64,000 nt of DNA from Pseudomonas sp. AKS31 (GCF_023634765.1 NZ_JAMLFX010000003.1:387178-451177); one strand, 5' to 3'. Positions 37,074 to 47,642 are shown, counted from the stretch's first letter. Notes: generated from the sequence alone by a model not told the origin. Program-made: numbers and translations.

Positions 37074-37180
37074 TATCGTTCCCACGCTCTGCGTGGGAAT
37101 GCCTCACCGGACGCTTTGCGTCCGCTTTTGGGACGCGGAGCGTCCCTGGCTGCGTTCCCACGCGGAGCGTGGGAACGATA
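37074..37180. repeat. Palindromic repeat TATCGTTCCCACGC...GCGTGGGAACGATA
   Basis: Left arm TATCGTTCCCACGCTCTGCG and right arm CGCGGAGCGTGGGAACGATA are imperfect complements, enclosing a second pair (GGACGCTTTGCGTCC, GGGACGCGGAGCGTCCC). It is a fourth repeat class in the window, upstream of ppx and downstream of the ABC transporter genes. Confidence 0.82.
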
Positions 37181-37194
37181 AGGATGAGGCAGAT

Positions 37195-37932
37195 TCAGGC
37201 TGTCGCTTCCACCGTGCCAATAAAGTTCGCCAGCTCCGCCGTCTGCGGATTGGCAAACAACACCTTCGGATCCCCCACCTCATGCACCTTGCCGTGGTGC
37301 ATGAACACCAGTTTGTCGCCGACCTCGCGGGCGAAGCGCATTTCATGGGTGACCATGATCAGCGTCATGCCTTCCTTGGCCAGTTGCCGCACGACGCTGA
37401 GCACTTCATTGACCAGCTCCGGGTCGAGCGCCGAGGTGATTTCATCGCACAGCAACACTTTTGGCGACATCGCCAGCGCCCGGGCAATCGCCACCCGCTG
37501 TTGCTGACCGCCAGACAGCCGATCCGGGAAGGCATCGAATTTTTCCCCGAGACCCACGCGCTCCAACATCTCACGCGCCAGTTCCGCAGCCTTGGCTTTC
37601 GGCACTTTCTGCACCACCTGCGGCGCGAGCATGACGTTTTCGCCCACGGTCAGGTGCGGGAACAGGTTGAACTGCTGAAAGACCATGCCGACTTTCTGTC
37701 GCAGGCTGCGCAGATCGGCGCGGGCGGCGTCGAGGTATTCGCCGTCGACTTCGATCACGCCGTCGTTGATCGATTCCAGACCATTGAGGGTGCGCAGCAG
37801 GGTGGATTTGCCCGAGCCGCTGCGGCCGATGATCGCCACCACCTGGCCTTCCTCGACGCTGAGGTCGATGCCTTTGAGCACGTGGTGATCGCCGTAGTAT
37901 TTATGCAGGGCGGAAATTCTAAGCAGAGGCAT
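37195..37932 (-). CDS. Polar amino-acid ABC transporter ATP-binding protein
   Basis: A 245-aa ATPase of the GlnQ/HisP class with Walker A GRSGSGKSTLL (about 36-46), Q loop VFQQFNLFPH, signature LSGGQQQRVAIARALA, Walker B VLLCDEITSALDP and switch His in MVTHEM. It energises uptake of a polar amino acid or similar solute. The start at 37932 overlaps the end of the upstream permease gene by 14 bases. It is the last gene of the four-gene operon. Confidence 0.95.
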   Translation of the reverse strand: MPLLRISALHKYYGDHHVLKGIDLSVEEGQVVAIIGRSGSGKSTLLRTLNGLESINDGVIEVDGEYLDAARADLRSLRQKVGMVFQQFNLFPHLTVGENVMLAPQVVQKVPKAKAAELAREMLERVGLGEKFDAFPDRLSGGQQQRVAIARALAMSPKVLLCDEITSALDPELVNEVLSVVRQLAKEGMTLIMVTHEMRFAREVGDKLVFMHHGKVHEVGDPKVLFANPQTAELANFIGTVEATA

Positions 37933-38569
37933 GCAGTCTCCTTTCCAGGTAGCGCGCACTGAGGGACAAGGGGTAGCAGAGCAGGAAGTAACCGAGGGCG
38001 ACGAGGCCGTAGACCATGAACGGTTCAAACGTGGCGTTGGCGAGCATGCCGCCGGTCTTGGTCAGCTCGGTGAAGCCGATGATCGACGTTACGGCGGTGC
38101 CCTTGACCACTTGCACCGAAAAGCCCACGGTCGGCGCCACAGCGATGCGCAGCGCTTGCGGCAGGATCACGTAGCGCAGTTGCTCCAGCGGATTGAGCGC
38201 CAGACTCGCCGAGGCCTCCCACTGGCCATTGGAGATCGACTCGACGCAGCCGCGCCAGATCTCCGCCAGATAAGCGCTGGTGAACAAGGTCAGGGCAATC
38301 GCTGCCGCCATCCACGGCGAGATTTCGATCCCGGCCAAGGCCACACCGAAGAACACCAGAAACAGCTGCATCAACAGTGGCGTGCCCTGGAACAGCTCGA
38401 TCCAAGTGCGGGCGATGTTGCTCGACACAGGATTTTTCGAGATGCGCATGATCAGGATCAGCAATCCGACGATCCCGCCGCCAATGAACGCCACCAGCGA
38501 CAGCGCCAGTGTCCATTGCAGGCCGGTGAGCAGGTTGCGCAGGATGTCCCAGAAGGTGAAATCGCTCAT
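37919..38569 (-). CDS. Polar amino-acid ABC transporter permease 2
   Basis: A 216-aa HisM/GlnP-type permease with about five membrane helices. The ATPase-coupling EAA loop is EASASLALNPLEQLRYVILPQ. It pairs with the second permease as a heterodimer. The ATG at 38569 overlaps the upstream permease stop by 4 bases (ATGA). Confidence 0.94.
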   Translation of the reverse strand: MSDFTFWDILRNLLTGLQWTLALSLVAFIGGGIVGLLILIMRISKNPVSSNIARTWIELFQGTPLLMQLFLVFFGVALAGIEISPWMAAAIALTLFTSAYLAEIWRGCVESISNGQWEASASLALNPLEQLRYVILPQALRIAVAPTVGFSVQVVKGTAVTSIIGFTELTKTGGMLANATFEPFMVYGLVALGYFLLCYPLSLSARYLERRLHASA

Positions 38570-39240
38570 ACGCTGCTCCTGCTTCGACTGATATAGCGCC
38601 GGCCGATCCAGTTCAGTAACTGGCGAATCAGCAACGCCATGCACAAGTAGATCAGGGTGGTCAGCGCGTAGGTTTCAAAGGCGCGGAAGTTGCGCGACTG
38701 AATGAAGTTGGCGGCAAAGCTCAGCTCTTCGGTAGCGATTTGCGAACACACCGCCGAGCCGAGCATGACGATGATGATCTGGCTGCTCAGGGCCGGCCAG
38801 ACCTTGCCCAGCGCCGGGAGCAGCACCACGTGGCGGAACGCCTCGAAACGGGTCATCGCCAGCGCCGCTGCGGCTTCCAGTTGCCCGCGCGGGATCGCCT
38901 GAATGCCGGCGCGGATGATCTCCGTGGAATAGGCCCCGAGGTTGATCACCATCGCCAGCACCGCCGCTTGCCACTCGGAAATCTGCACGCCCAGCGACGG
39001 CAAACCGAAGAAGATGAAGAACAACTGCACTAGAAACGGCGTGTTGCGGATCAACTCGACGTAGACGCCGAAGATTGCCGAGAACGGGCGGATATTCCAC
39101 GCCCGCACCAAAGCCCCGACAACTCCGACACCGACCCCGAGCAGCGCACCGATGGCCGTCAGCTCAAGGGTAAACAGCGCCCCGCGCAGCAACAGGTCGG
39201 TGTTTTCCACCACCGGCATGAAATCGAACTGATAAGCCAT
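38566..39240 (-). CDS. Polar amino-acid ABC transporter permease 1
   Basis: A 224-aa permease of the same class. The EAA loop is LEAAAALAMTRFEAFRHVVL and the conserved NTPFLVQLFFIFFGLPSLG segment lies at about 64-83. Length and helices match the family. It sits 21 bases downstream of the binding-protein gene and is coupled to the second permease. Confidence 0.94.
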   Translation of the reverse strand: MAYQFDFMPVVENTDLLLRGALFTLELTAIGALLGVGVGVVGALVRAWNIRPFSAIFGVYVELIRNTPFLVQLFFIFFGLPSLGVQISEWQAAVLAMVINLGAYSTEIIRAGIQAIPRGQLEAAAALAMTRFEAFRHVVLLPALGKVWPALSSQIIIVMLGSAVCSQIATEELSFAANFIQSRNFRAFETYALTTLIYLCMALLIRQLLNWIGRRYISRSRSSV

Positions 39241-39261
39241 GAAGGTCTCCCGCGCAGTCGA

Positions 39262-40047
39262 TCAGAGATCGGCCGGCAGCGGCTCTTTCAGCCAGGTCTG
39301 CGAGTTCTTTTCCAGGGCGCCGTCAGCCTTGGCGGTGGTCAGGATGTCGTTGACCTTGGCCAGCAGCGCCGCTTCGTTCTTGTTCACGCCGACGTAGACC
39401 GGGGAATCCTTGAGTTTCACTTTCAGTGCCGGTACGCGTTTCGGGTTCTTTTCGCTGATCGCGACCATCACCACGTTACCGCTGGCGATCAAGTCAACCT
39501 GGCCGGCGAGGTAGGCGGCGATGGTCGAGTTGTTGTCTTCGAAGCGCTTGATGGTCACGCCTTCGGGGGCGACTTTGCTCAGCTCGATGTCTTCGATGGC
39601 GCCACGGGTGACGCTGATGGTCTTGCCCTTGAGGTCGTCGAGGCTGGTGATCGCAGCATCTGGCGGGCCGAACACGGCGAGGTAGAACGGTGCATAGGCG
39701 CGGGAGAAGTCGATGACTTTTTCGCGCTCGGGGTTTTTGCCGAGGCTGGAAATCACCAGATCGACTTTGCCGGTGGTCAGGAACGGAATGCGGTTGGTGC
39801 TGTTCACCGGGGTCAGTTCGAGTTTGACCTTGAGTTGATCGGCCAGCAGTTTCGCTGTGTCGATGTCCAGACCGCGAGGTTTCATGTCCGGGCCGACCGA
39901 GCCGAATGGCGGGAAGTCCTGGGGTACGGCGACTTTCAGCGTGCCGCGTTTGACCACGTCGTCCAGACCGTCGGCGTGAGCGGGGGCCTGGCTGAGCAGC
40001 AGGCTGGAAAACAGAGCGGCGAGGAGGGCGCTGTAACGCTTGGTCAT
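39262..40047 (-). CDS. Periplasmic substrate-binding protein of the amino-acid ABC transporter
   Basis: A 261-aa SBP_bac_3 protein with a signal peptide (about 1-25, ending SQAPAHA). The mature chain starts DGLDDVVKRGTLKVAVPQDF and has the family stretches KPRGLDIDTAKLLADQL and GKVDLVISSLGKNPERE, where Arg is the usual carboxylate ligand. The ATG at 40047 follows GGAGA; a TTG two codons upstream is less likely. Ligand not identifiable from sequence. Confidence 0.93.
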   Translation of the reverse strand: MTKRYSALLAALFSSLLLSQAPAHADGLDDVVKRGTLKVAVPQDFPPFGSVGPDMKPRGLDIDTAKLLADQLKVKLELTPVNSTNRIPFLTTGKVDLVISSLGKNPEREKVIDFSRAYAPFYLAVFGPPDAAITSLDDLKGKTISVTRGAIEDIELSKVAPEGVTIKRFEDNNSTIAAYLAGQVDLIASGNVVMVAISEKNPKRVPALKVKLKDSPVYVGVNKNEAALLAKVNDILTTAKADGALEKNSQTWLKEPLPADL

Positions 40048-40161
40048 GGACAATCTCCGGATCGGCGGGAAGTGATTTCTGCGATCGGACAGAGCATGGG
40101 CCGTGCCAATACGTGCCTATCGTCCCGGCAGACCGCAGTTTCAGCGGCTTTGTTCGGTCTT

Positions 40162-40176
40162 ACTGGTCTGAACAGT
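40162..40176. promoter_or_regulatory. Candidate GntR/FadR-type operator in the divergent spacer
   Basis: ACTGGTCTGAACAGT is a 15-base palindrome with one mismatch, of the ACTGGTC-type half-site used by FadR/PdhR-like regulators. It lies between the divergent transporter and regulator genes, the classic place for autoregulation and control of the transporter. Confidence 0.45.
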
Positions 40177-40303
40177 CAGGTTGTTTTTCGCACTGCCATG
40201 GCGCACCGGCGTGGTTCGCCGAACCCTGCTGGGGCACGACTTGCCGGACTCGGCGAATAGCTTTACAACTAGCCGCACATTGGCCTGGCGCGTCTGAAAA
40301 ACC

Positions 40304-41011
40304 ATGAACTCGATTTCCCGTGCGGTACCCGAAGTGGCGCTGCAAGCGATCCGCAAACTGATCACTGAACAGGGTTTCGGTGCGGGCGATGCGTTGCCGT
40401 CGCAACGGGATCTGGCGCTCCAGTTGGGCGTCAGTCGGGCGTCGTTGCGGGAGGCGTTGTCCTCGTTGAGTGCGCTGGGTGTGGTCAGCATTCAGCCGGG
40501 CAAAGGCGTGTTTGTGCAGTCGCCGGTAGAGTTGCCGCGTGGCGCACAGGCGCCGGGCTGGGCATTTGCGGCCCAAGCCTCGCCGCTGGATATCTTTCAA
40601 TTGCGCTATGCGCTGGAAGGCTTTGCCGCGGGGCTGGCGGCGGTCACGTTGAGCACGTTCGATCTGGATGCGCTGGAAGACAATGTCGCCGCGATGCGTG
40701 AGCAATTGCGCGCCGGTGACTTTGAAGCGGCAGCAAAACTGGACTTCGAATTCCACCGCCGGATCCTGCTGGCCAGCGGTAATCAGGCGATGCTGAGCAT
40801 CCTCACCGCCAGCGCCGAGATCTTTCTCGAAAGCCAGAAACTACCGTTCATCCGCGCCGAACGCGCCATGGAAACCTGGCAGGAACACCGCAAGATCCTC
40901 CGGGCCCTCGCGCGGCGGGCCTCCGGTGCCGCACAAAAAGCCATGCAGGAGCATGTGCGCAACGCCGCCCTGCGTACTGGAATTTCCTTCATTGCCCCCG
41001 CCACGGCGTGA
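40304..41011 (+). CDS. FadR-subfamily GntR transcriptional regulator
   Basis: A 235-aa regulator: winged helix (about 10-70; PSQRDLALQLGVSRASLREA, LGVVSIQPGKGVFV) and C-terminal all-helical FCD ligand domain (about 90-225; LRYALEGFAAGLAAVTL, FEFHRRILLASGNQ, HRKILRALARR), which normally binds a metal and a small carboxylic acid. It is divergent from the amino-acid ABC transporter, so it probably controls that operon, with a palindrome in between. Confidence 0.92.
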   Translation: MNSISRAVPEVALQAIRKLITEQGFGAGDALPSQRDLALQLGVSRASLREALSSLSALGVVSIQPGKGVFVQSPVELPRGAQAPGWAFAAQASPLDIFQLRYALEGFAAGLAAVTLSTFDLDALEDNVAAMREQLRAGDFEAAAKLDFEFHRRILLASGNQAMLSILTASAEIFLESQKLPFIRAERAMETWQEHRKILRALARRASGAAQKAMQEHVRNAALRTGISFIAPATA

Positions 41012-41131
41012 CTTGAGCTATACCCAAACTCATCGAGTGCCATAGCAAGACTCAATCAACTGCGGCTTCCTGAACAGGGGAAGGGCGGCTATGATGGGCC
41101 ACGTTTTTTTGCTTACAACCTGGAGAATTCC

Positions 41132-41461
41132 ATGAGCAGCGATCTTATCAAACACGTTAGCGACGCTAGCTTCGAAGCCGACGTACTCAAGGCCGAAGGC
41201 GCTGTCCTGGTCGATTACTGGGCTGAATGGTGCGGTCCTTGCAAAATGATCGCTCCGGTTCTGGACGAGATTGCCGAGACTTACAAAGGCAAGCTGACCG
41301 TTGCCAAACTGAACATCGACGAAAACCAGGAAACCCCGGCCAAGCACGGCGTACGTGGTATCCCGACCCTGATGCTGTTCAAGAACGGCAACGTTGAAGC
41401 GACCAAGGTCGGCGCCCTGTCGAAGTCGCAACTGGCTGCTTTCCTCGACGCCAACATCTAA
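41132..41461 (+). CDS. trxA: Thioredoxin 1
   Basis: A 109-aa thioredoxin with redox centre WCGPCK (Cys34, Cys37), cis-Pro in GIPTLMLF and the buried Asp in LVDYWAEW. It reduces protein disulfides using TrxB and NADPH. Length is normal. It is followed by its own terminator and then rho, the conserved order in gammaproteobacteria. Confidence 0.98.
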   Translation: MSSDLIKHVSDASFEADVLKAEGAVLVDYWAEWCGPCKMIAPVLDEIAETYKGKLTVAKLNIDENQETPAKHGVRGIPTLMLFKNGNVEATKVGALSKSQLAAFLDANI

Positions 41462-41483
41462 GCGTCGCGGTAAAGTGCCCGAA

Positions 41484-41513
41484 AAAAAGCCCCGCAAATT
41501 AGCGGGGCTTTTT
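41484..41513 (+). terminator. Terminator after trxA
   Basis: AAAAAGCCCCGC and GCGGGGCTTTTT pair around AAATTA; the T tract directly follows the stem. Confidence 0.88.
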
Positions 41514-41529
41514 GCGTATTCAGGGCTAG

Positions 41530-41711
41530 ACGCTCTGAAACTCAGGTGGTACATTCGGCCCCGCACTGGTTTCTCCACTGCCCCCTGCTAGCCGTCGCCG
41601 ACGCACTCCTTTTCGAATAAGTACGCGATCCTGTCGCCTTCTCTGCGGCGCGGCCTCATTAAGCCAAAAGCTTAATTTCCCCCCCTCCATAAATGATTAC
41701 GTCATTCCTAT
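41530..41711 (+). promoter_or_regulatory. Long rho leader, candidate Pseudomon-Rho RNA
   Basis: About 180 untranslated bases between the trxA terminator and rho. The leader has C-rich, G-poor stretches (for example CTTTCTCTGC-like and TTTCCCCCCCTCC before the start), as expected for Rho-binding RNA, and AAGCC/AAGCTT small pairings near 41660. A conserved structured leader called Pseudomon-Rho has been described upstream of rho in Pseudomonas; I infer this is it from position and did not match a covariance model. Confidence 0.45.
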
Positions 41712-42971
<1,260 letters not shown>

Positions 42972-42991
42972 TACGCAAGCTGTTAAAAAAT

Positions 42992-43018
42992 AAGCGTCCG
43001 AAAGGGCGCTTTTTTTTG
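42992..43018 (+). terminator. Terminator after rho
   Basis: AAGCGTCC (42992-42999), GAAA loop, GGGCGCTT (43004-43011), followed by T(7). Confidence 0.85.
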
Positions 43019-43110
43019 CCTTGGATTATTTGTATCTGGATTGAAGTTTGCGCGGCTGATAACTTCGCGCCTTCAAGGGATTTTGTATCCAGAACAGGTA
43101 AGGTTTTTTC

Positions 43111-45072
43111 ATGCACACGTTTGGCAACCGCCGTGATATCGACGGATTACGGGCACTGGCGGTTATTCCCGTCGTACTGTTTCATTTCGGATTCACTACA
43201 TTCAGCGGCGGTTTTGTCGGCGTTGATGTGTTCTTCGTCATTTCCGGCTTCCTGATCACCTCGATCCTGTTCCGCGAAATCAGCGCCCAGCGTTTCAGTT
43301 TTCTCGACTTCTGGGGACGTCGTGCCCGGCGCATTTTGCCGGCATTGACCGTGGTCGTGGTGGTGACACTGGCGTTGGGCTGGCTGTTGCTGACGGCCAA
43401 AGACCTGGCCGAACTGGGGCGGACGATTCGTTACCAGTCGCTGTTCATTTCCAACATCCTGTTCATGCGTGAAGACGGCTACTTTGCGCCCGCCTCGGAA
43501 CTCAAGCCGTTGCTGCATACCTGGTCGCTGGCGGTGGAGGAGCAGTACTACATCTTCTTCCCGTTGATGATGGTGTTGCTGATGCGGTATGTCCGCCATT
43601 GGCGCTGGATGTTGTTTGCCGTCCTGCTGGTGTCGTTCGGCTTGAACATCATCTACATCGAGCGCAGACCTGAATTCGCCTTTTTTGCGCTGCCGACCCG
43701 CGCTTGGGAACTGCTCTGCGGGGCCATGCTGGCGGTGTTGCCCGTGTCCAAGCATGTTGCGCGGCCGTGGCTTCGTCAGTCTGTCGGCCTGACCGGACTG
43801 GCGGCAGTACTGGTGGCGATCTTCACCTTCGACAAAACCACAGTGTTCCCGGGTTGGGCGGCGCTGTTGCCGGTATTGGGCACGACGGCGTTGATCTGGT
43901 CAGGTGCCCAGGGCCCGACGTGGGCTGGCCGGTTGTTGAGTGTCCGGGCTCTGGTCTGGATCGGCTTGCTGTCCTACTCGCTTTACCTGTGGCATTGGCC
44001 GGTTTACGTGTACGCCAACGCGATCTCCATCGACGGCATCCAGCCGCTGGAAGCAATCGGCTGGATGGCACTCGCGTTGGCGCTGGCCTGGCTGAGCCTG
44101 CGTTACATCGAACTGCCGTTTCGTGAGAAGCGTGTATTCGCCAGTCGTAATTCGGTGTTGGTCGGCGGTTTGGTGTCGATCACCGTGCTGGCGATCACCG
44201 GCTCGGTGATTCGCTCGGCAGACGGTATACCACAGCGTCTGACCGGCAAGGCGCTGGAATATGCGCAATCGCGCGAGTGGAATGCCGGGCAGTCGAAGTG
44301 CATGCATCTGAGCACGGACAAGGCACTGACCAAATCCTGCCTTGTGGGTGGCGATCAGAAAATTGCGGCGACAAAAATGTTCTGGGGCGACAGTCACGCC
44401 GCTGCATTGCTGCCGGCCATCGAAGGCAATGCCGGGCGCAACGTGCAGCCGGTGTGGTTGTACAGCTTGACTGGATGCCCGCCGATCATCGATGACCACT
44501 TGCGCCCTCAGTGCAAAGACTTCAACCAGCGCAACATGGACCGTATCACGAGTCTGGGGATCAAGGACGTGGTTCTGGCGGCGAACTGGAGCCTCTACGT
44601 TTATGGTCGTGAAGATGGCGATGGCGATCTACAGTTCCTGCTCGATCGCAAGGACAACCCACGCCAGGCAGAGCAGCGCATGGCCGCCGCCCTCAAGGCG
44701 CAAGTGGCCGAGCTGCGTGAAGCGGGTGTACAAGTCTGGCTGTTCAAGGAAGTGCCGCTGCAACACAAGAGCTTCATCGACCGTCTGACCAGTCTGGCGC
44801 GCATCGGCCGTTCGGCAGAAGGGCTCGGTCGTCCGCTCAACGAACATCTGGCGCGCCAGCAGTTTTTCACTAACCTGTTCGGCTCGATGAGCGCCGCTGA
44901 TTCCGGCATCCACGTCATCGATCCGACGCCGCTGATGTGCAAGGACGGCTTGTGCGCCATCGATGTCGACGGCCACTCGCAGTACAAGGATGCCGATCAT
45001 CTTTCCGACGTTGGCAGCGCCAGACTGAGCCCGTTGTTTGCGCCGTTGATGCTGGGCACCAGCGACAATTGA
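43111..45072 (+). CDS. Acyltransferase-3 membrane protein with C-terminal SGNH domain
   Basis: A 653-aa OafA/OatA-like enzyme. About ten membrane helices (residues 10-375) carry the acyltransferase-3 motifs: RRDIDGLRALAVIPVVLFHF with the His, FVGVDVFFVISGFLI and LKPLLHTWSLAVEEQYYIFF. After the last helix comes a periplasmic SGNH domain with FWGDSHAAALLPAI near 424 (catalytic Ser) and DADHLSDVG near the end (Asp/His). Such two-domain proteins O-acetylate lipopolysaccharide O-antigen or other envelope glycans. In PAO1 the same position holds a probable O-antigen acetylase. Confidence 0.92.
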   Translation: MHTFGNRRDIDGLRALAVIPVVLFHFGFTTFSGGFVGVDVFFVISGFLITSILFREISAQRFSFLDFWGRRARRILPALTVVVVVTLALGWLLLTAKDLAELGRTIRYQSLFISNILFMREDGYFAPASELKPLLHTWSLAVEEQYYIFFPLMMVLLMRYVRHWRWMLFAVLLVSFGLNIIYIERRPEFAFFALPTRAWELLCGAMLAVLPVSKHVARPWLRQSVGLTGLAAVLVAIFTFDKTTVFPGWAALLPVLGTTALIWSGAQGPTWAGRLLSVRALVWIGLLSYSLYLWHWPVYVYANAISIDGIQPLEAIGWMALALALAWLSLRYIELPFREKRVFASRNSVLVGGLVSITVLAITGSVIRSADGIPQRLTGKALEYAQSREWNAGQSKCMHLSTDKALTKSCLVGGDQKIAATKMFWGDSHAAALLPAIEGNAGRNVQPVWLYSLTGCPPIIDDHLRPQCKDFNQRNMDRITSLGIKDVVLAANWSLYVYGREDGDGDLQFLLDRKDNPRQAEQRMAAALKAQVAELREAGVQVWLFKEVPLQHKSFIDRLTSLARIGRSAEGLGRPLNEHLARQQFFTNLFGSMSAADSGIHVIDPTPLMCKDGLCAIDVDGHSQYKDADHLSDVGSARLSPLFAPLMLGTSDN

Positions 45073-45152
45073 TTGATGCCGGGCTCTGACGGGCTGCTGT
45101 TTGCCCGTCAGAGCAGGTAGGATGTACGCCTATTTTGAGGGTGCCATCGTCA

Positions 45153-46619
45153 ATGAAATTCAAGGATCTTCGGGATTTCGTGCAGCAGCTTGAGCAGCGC
45201 GGAGAGTTGAAACGCATCCAGATTCCCGTCTCGCCGGTGCTGGAGATGACTGAGGTGTGCGACCGCACGCTGCGGGCCAAGGGCCCGGCGCTGCTGTTCG
45301 AGAAACCCACCGGCTATGACATTCCGGTGCTCGGCAACCTGTTCGGCACCCCTGAGCGGGTAGCCATGGGCATGGGCGCCGAGTCGGTCAGCGAGTTGCG
45401 CGAAATCGGCAAGCTGCTGGCCTTCCTCAAGGAGCCGGAGCCGCCGAAGGGCTTGAAGGACGCGTGGTCGAAGCTGCCGATCTTCCGCAAGATCATCTCG
45501 ATGGCGCCGAAAGTCGTCAAAGACGCGGTGTGCCAGGAAGTGGTCATCGAAGGCGACGATGTCGACCTGGCGATGCTGCCGGTGCAGACCTGCTGGCCCG
45601 GCGACGTTGGCCCGCTGATTACCTGGGGCCTGACCGTCACCAAAGGCCCGAACAAGGACCGCCAGAACCTCGGCATCTACCGTCAGCAAGTGATCGGCCG
45701 CAACAAGGTAATCATGCGCTGGCTCAGCCACCGTGGCGGCGCCCTCGATTTCCGCGAGTGGTGCGAAAAGCATCCGGGCCAGCCGTTCCCGGTATCCGTG
45801 GCCCTGGGCGCGGATCCGGCGACCATTCTCGGCGCGGTGACGCCGGTGCCGGACAGCCTTTCCGAATACGCTTTCGCCGGTCTGCTGCGCGGTAACCGCA
45901 CCGAACTGGTCAAGTGCCGTGGCAACGACCTGCAGGTGCCGGCCACCGCCGAAATCATCCTCGAAGGCGTGATCCATCCCGGCGAAATGGCCGATGAAGG
46001 CCCGTACGGCGACCACACCGGCTACTACAACGAAGTCGACAGCTTCCCGGTGTTCACCGTCGAGCGCATCACTCACCGGATCAAACCGATCTACCACAGC
46101 ACCTACACCGGCCGTCCGCCGGATGAGCCGGCGATCCTCGGCGTGGCGCTGAACGAAGTGTTTGTGCCGATCCTGCAGAAGCAGTTCCCGGAAATCACCG
46201 ACTTCTACCTGCCGCCGGAAGGCTGCTCATATCGCATGGCCGTGGTGACGATGAAGAAGTCGTATCCGGGGCATGCCAAGCGCGTGATGCTCGGTGTCTG
46301 GTCGTTTTTGCGACAGTTCATGTACACCAAGTTCGTTATCGTCACTGATGACGACATCAACGCTCGGGACTGGAACGACGTGATCTGGGCCATCACCACG
46401 CGCATGGACCCCAAGCGCGACACGGTGATGATCGATAACACGCCGATCGACTACCTGGACTTCGCCTCGCCGGTGTCCGGCCTGGGCTCGAAAATGGGCC
46501 TGGATGCCACCCACAAGTGGCCGGGCGAAACCACTCGCGAGTGGGGCCGCGTGATCGTCAAGGACGACGCTGTCACCCAGCGGATCGATGCCATCTGGAA
46601 TCAGTTAGGAATAGATTGA
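45153..46619 (+). CDS. ubiD: UbiD, 3-octaprenyl-4-hydroxybenzoate carboxy-lyase
   Basis: A 488-aa prenylated-FMN decarboxylase of ubiquinone synthesis. The start at 45153 ([20 protein letters not shown]) is the standard UbiD start. Active-site residues are in [16 protein letters not shown] (Glu) and [15 protein letters not shown]-like segment ending [11 protein letters not shown] (Arg). The C-terminal part, [19 protein letters not shown], is strongly conserved. It needs prFMN from UbiX. Its stop overlaps the next start by 1 base. Confidence 0.98.
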   Translation: MKFKDLRDFVQQLEQRGELKRIQIPVSPVLEMTEVCDRTLRAKGPALLFEKPTGYDIPVLGNLFGTPERVAMGMGAESVSELREIGKLLAFLKEPEPPKGLKDAWSKLPIFRKIISMAPKVVKDAVCQEVVIEGDDVDLAMLPVQTCWPGDVGPLITWGLTVTKGPNKDRQNLGIYRQQVIGRNKVIMRWLSHRGGALDFREWCEKHPGQPFPVSVALGADPATILGAVTPVPDSLSEYAFAGLLRGNRTELVKCRGNDLQVPATAEIILEGVIHPGEMADEGPYGDHTGYYNEVDSFPVFTVERITHRIKPIYHSTYTGRPPDEPAILGVALNEVFVPILQKQFPEITDFYLPPEGCSYRMAVVTMKKSYPGHAKRVMLGVWSFLRQFMYTKFVIVTDDDINARDWNDVIWAITTRMDPKRDTVMIDNTPIDYLDFASPVSGLGSKMGLDATHKWPGETTREWGRVIVKDDAVTQRIDAIWNQLGID

Positions 46620-47587
46620 TGCGTGTAACCCTGCAGCCTTCCGGAGCGGTGCTTGAGATACGGCCCGGTGAGCGGATTCTCGACGGCGCGCGGCGCCTGG
46701 GCTACGACTGCCCGCAAAGCTGCCGCAACGGCAATTGTCACGTGTGCGCGGCGCTGCTGGTTGAAGGTCGCGTCGAGCAGGCCGGCAAAGTGCATGACCA
46801 CGGTGAGTTCTACACTTGCATAGCCGAGCCGCTGGAAGACTGCATCCTGCTGTGGGATGGCGTGCTCGCGCTGGGAGAACTGCCGGTGCGCAGCCTGTCG
46901 TGTCAGGTCATCGAATGTCGTGAGGTCGGTGGCGACACCTGGCGCGTGCGTCTGCGTGCACCGGCGGGCAAGCCACCGCGCTATCACGCCGGGCAGTATT
47001 TGATGATCGAGCGCGAAAACGGCGAAAAGTCGGCGTTCTCCATGGCTTCGGCACCTCACGGCGGACGTGATCTGGAAATCCATGTGCTGGCGCGCGAAGC
47101 CAGTGCACTGAGCCTGATTGAACAGCTGCAGCGCAACGCGATGGTGCGCGTCGAGCTGCCGTTCGGCGACACCCACCTGGCTGAATTGCCCGATGGGCCG
47201 TTGGTGCTGATTGCCGCCGGGACAGGCATGGGTCAGATTCACAGCCTGATCGAACACTGCCGCGCCAATGGCTTCAAGCACCCCGTGCATCTGTACTGGG
47301 GCGTGCGTCGTCCGGAAGATTTCTATGAGATCGAACACTGGGACGAATGGCTGAAGTTGCCCAACCTGTTCCTGCACAAAGTCGTCAGCGATCAGTGCGG
47401 TTGGGAAGGGCGCTGCGGGATGCTGCACGAGGCGGTCTGTGAGGACTTCCCGGATCTGAAACCGCTGCACGTCTACGCCAGTGGCTCGCCGGCTATGGTC
47501 TACGGCACTCTGGATGCACTGGTGGAAGCGGGGATGGATGCTCATCAAATGCGTGCCGACGTGTTCGCTTACGCCCCGCGCTCCTGA
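46619..47587 (+). CDS. Ferredoxin-NAD(P)H/FAD oxidoreductase with N-terminal 2Fe-2S domain
   Basis: A 322-aa flavoprotein. The N-terminal plant-type ferredoxin domain (1-80) has Cys35, Cys40, Cys43 and Cys67 (CRNGNCHVC, FYTCIAE). It is followed by FAD-binding RYHAGQYLMI and the NAD(P)-binding LVLIAAGTGMGQIHSLIEH. It resembles CDP-6-deoxy-delta-3,4-glucoseen reductase and other electron-transfer reductases. Being directly coupled to ubiD suggests it may supply reduced flavin, for example to UbiX/UbiD, but this is inference. Confidence 0.9.
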   Translation: MRVTLQPSGAVLEIRPGERILDGARRLGYDCPQSCRNGNCHVCAALLVEGRVEQAGKVHDHGEFYTCIAEPLEDCILLWDGVLALGELPVRSLSCQVIECREVGGDTWRVRLRAPAGKPPRYHAGQYLMIERENGEKSAFSMASAPHGGRDLEIHVLAREASALSLIEQLQRNAMVRVELPFGDTHLAELPDGPLVLIAAGTGMGQIHSLIEHCRANGFKHPVHLYWGVRRPEDFYEIEHWDEWLKLPNLFLHKVVSDQCGWEGRCGMLHEAVCEDFPDLKPLHVYASGSPAMVYGTLDALVEAGMDAHQMRADVFAYAPRS

Positions 47588-47614
47588 TTCTTTATAACTC
47601 TCTATATAGCCGAT

Positions 47615-47642
47615 CGGTATTTATGTAATTGCATAAATACCG
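47615..47642. promoter_or_regulatory. Perfect AT-rich inverted repeat in an AT-rich spacer
   Basis: CGGTATTTATG (47615-47625) and CATAAATACCG (47632-47642), an 11-bp perfect inverted repeat with a 6-base loop. It lies in a 196-bp AT-rich stretch (47588-47783) between the reductase gene and chaC. No T tract follows, so it is more likely an operator than a terminator. Confidence 0.4.

Noticed and set aside
35242-37180. A short CRISPR array made of the palindromes near ppk/ppx
   Set aside because: Only one or two copies of each palindrome, inverted in orientation, with no regular spacing or leader; they are REP-type repeats.
39262-40053. A TTG start at 40053 for the binding protein
   Set aside because: It would add two residues; the ATG at 40047 has a better placed GGAGA.
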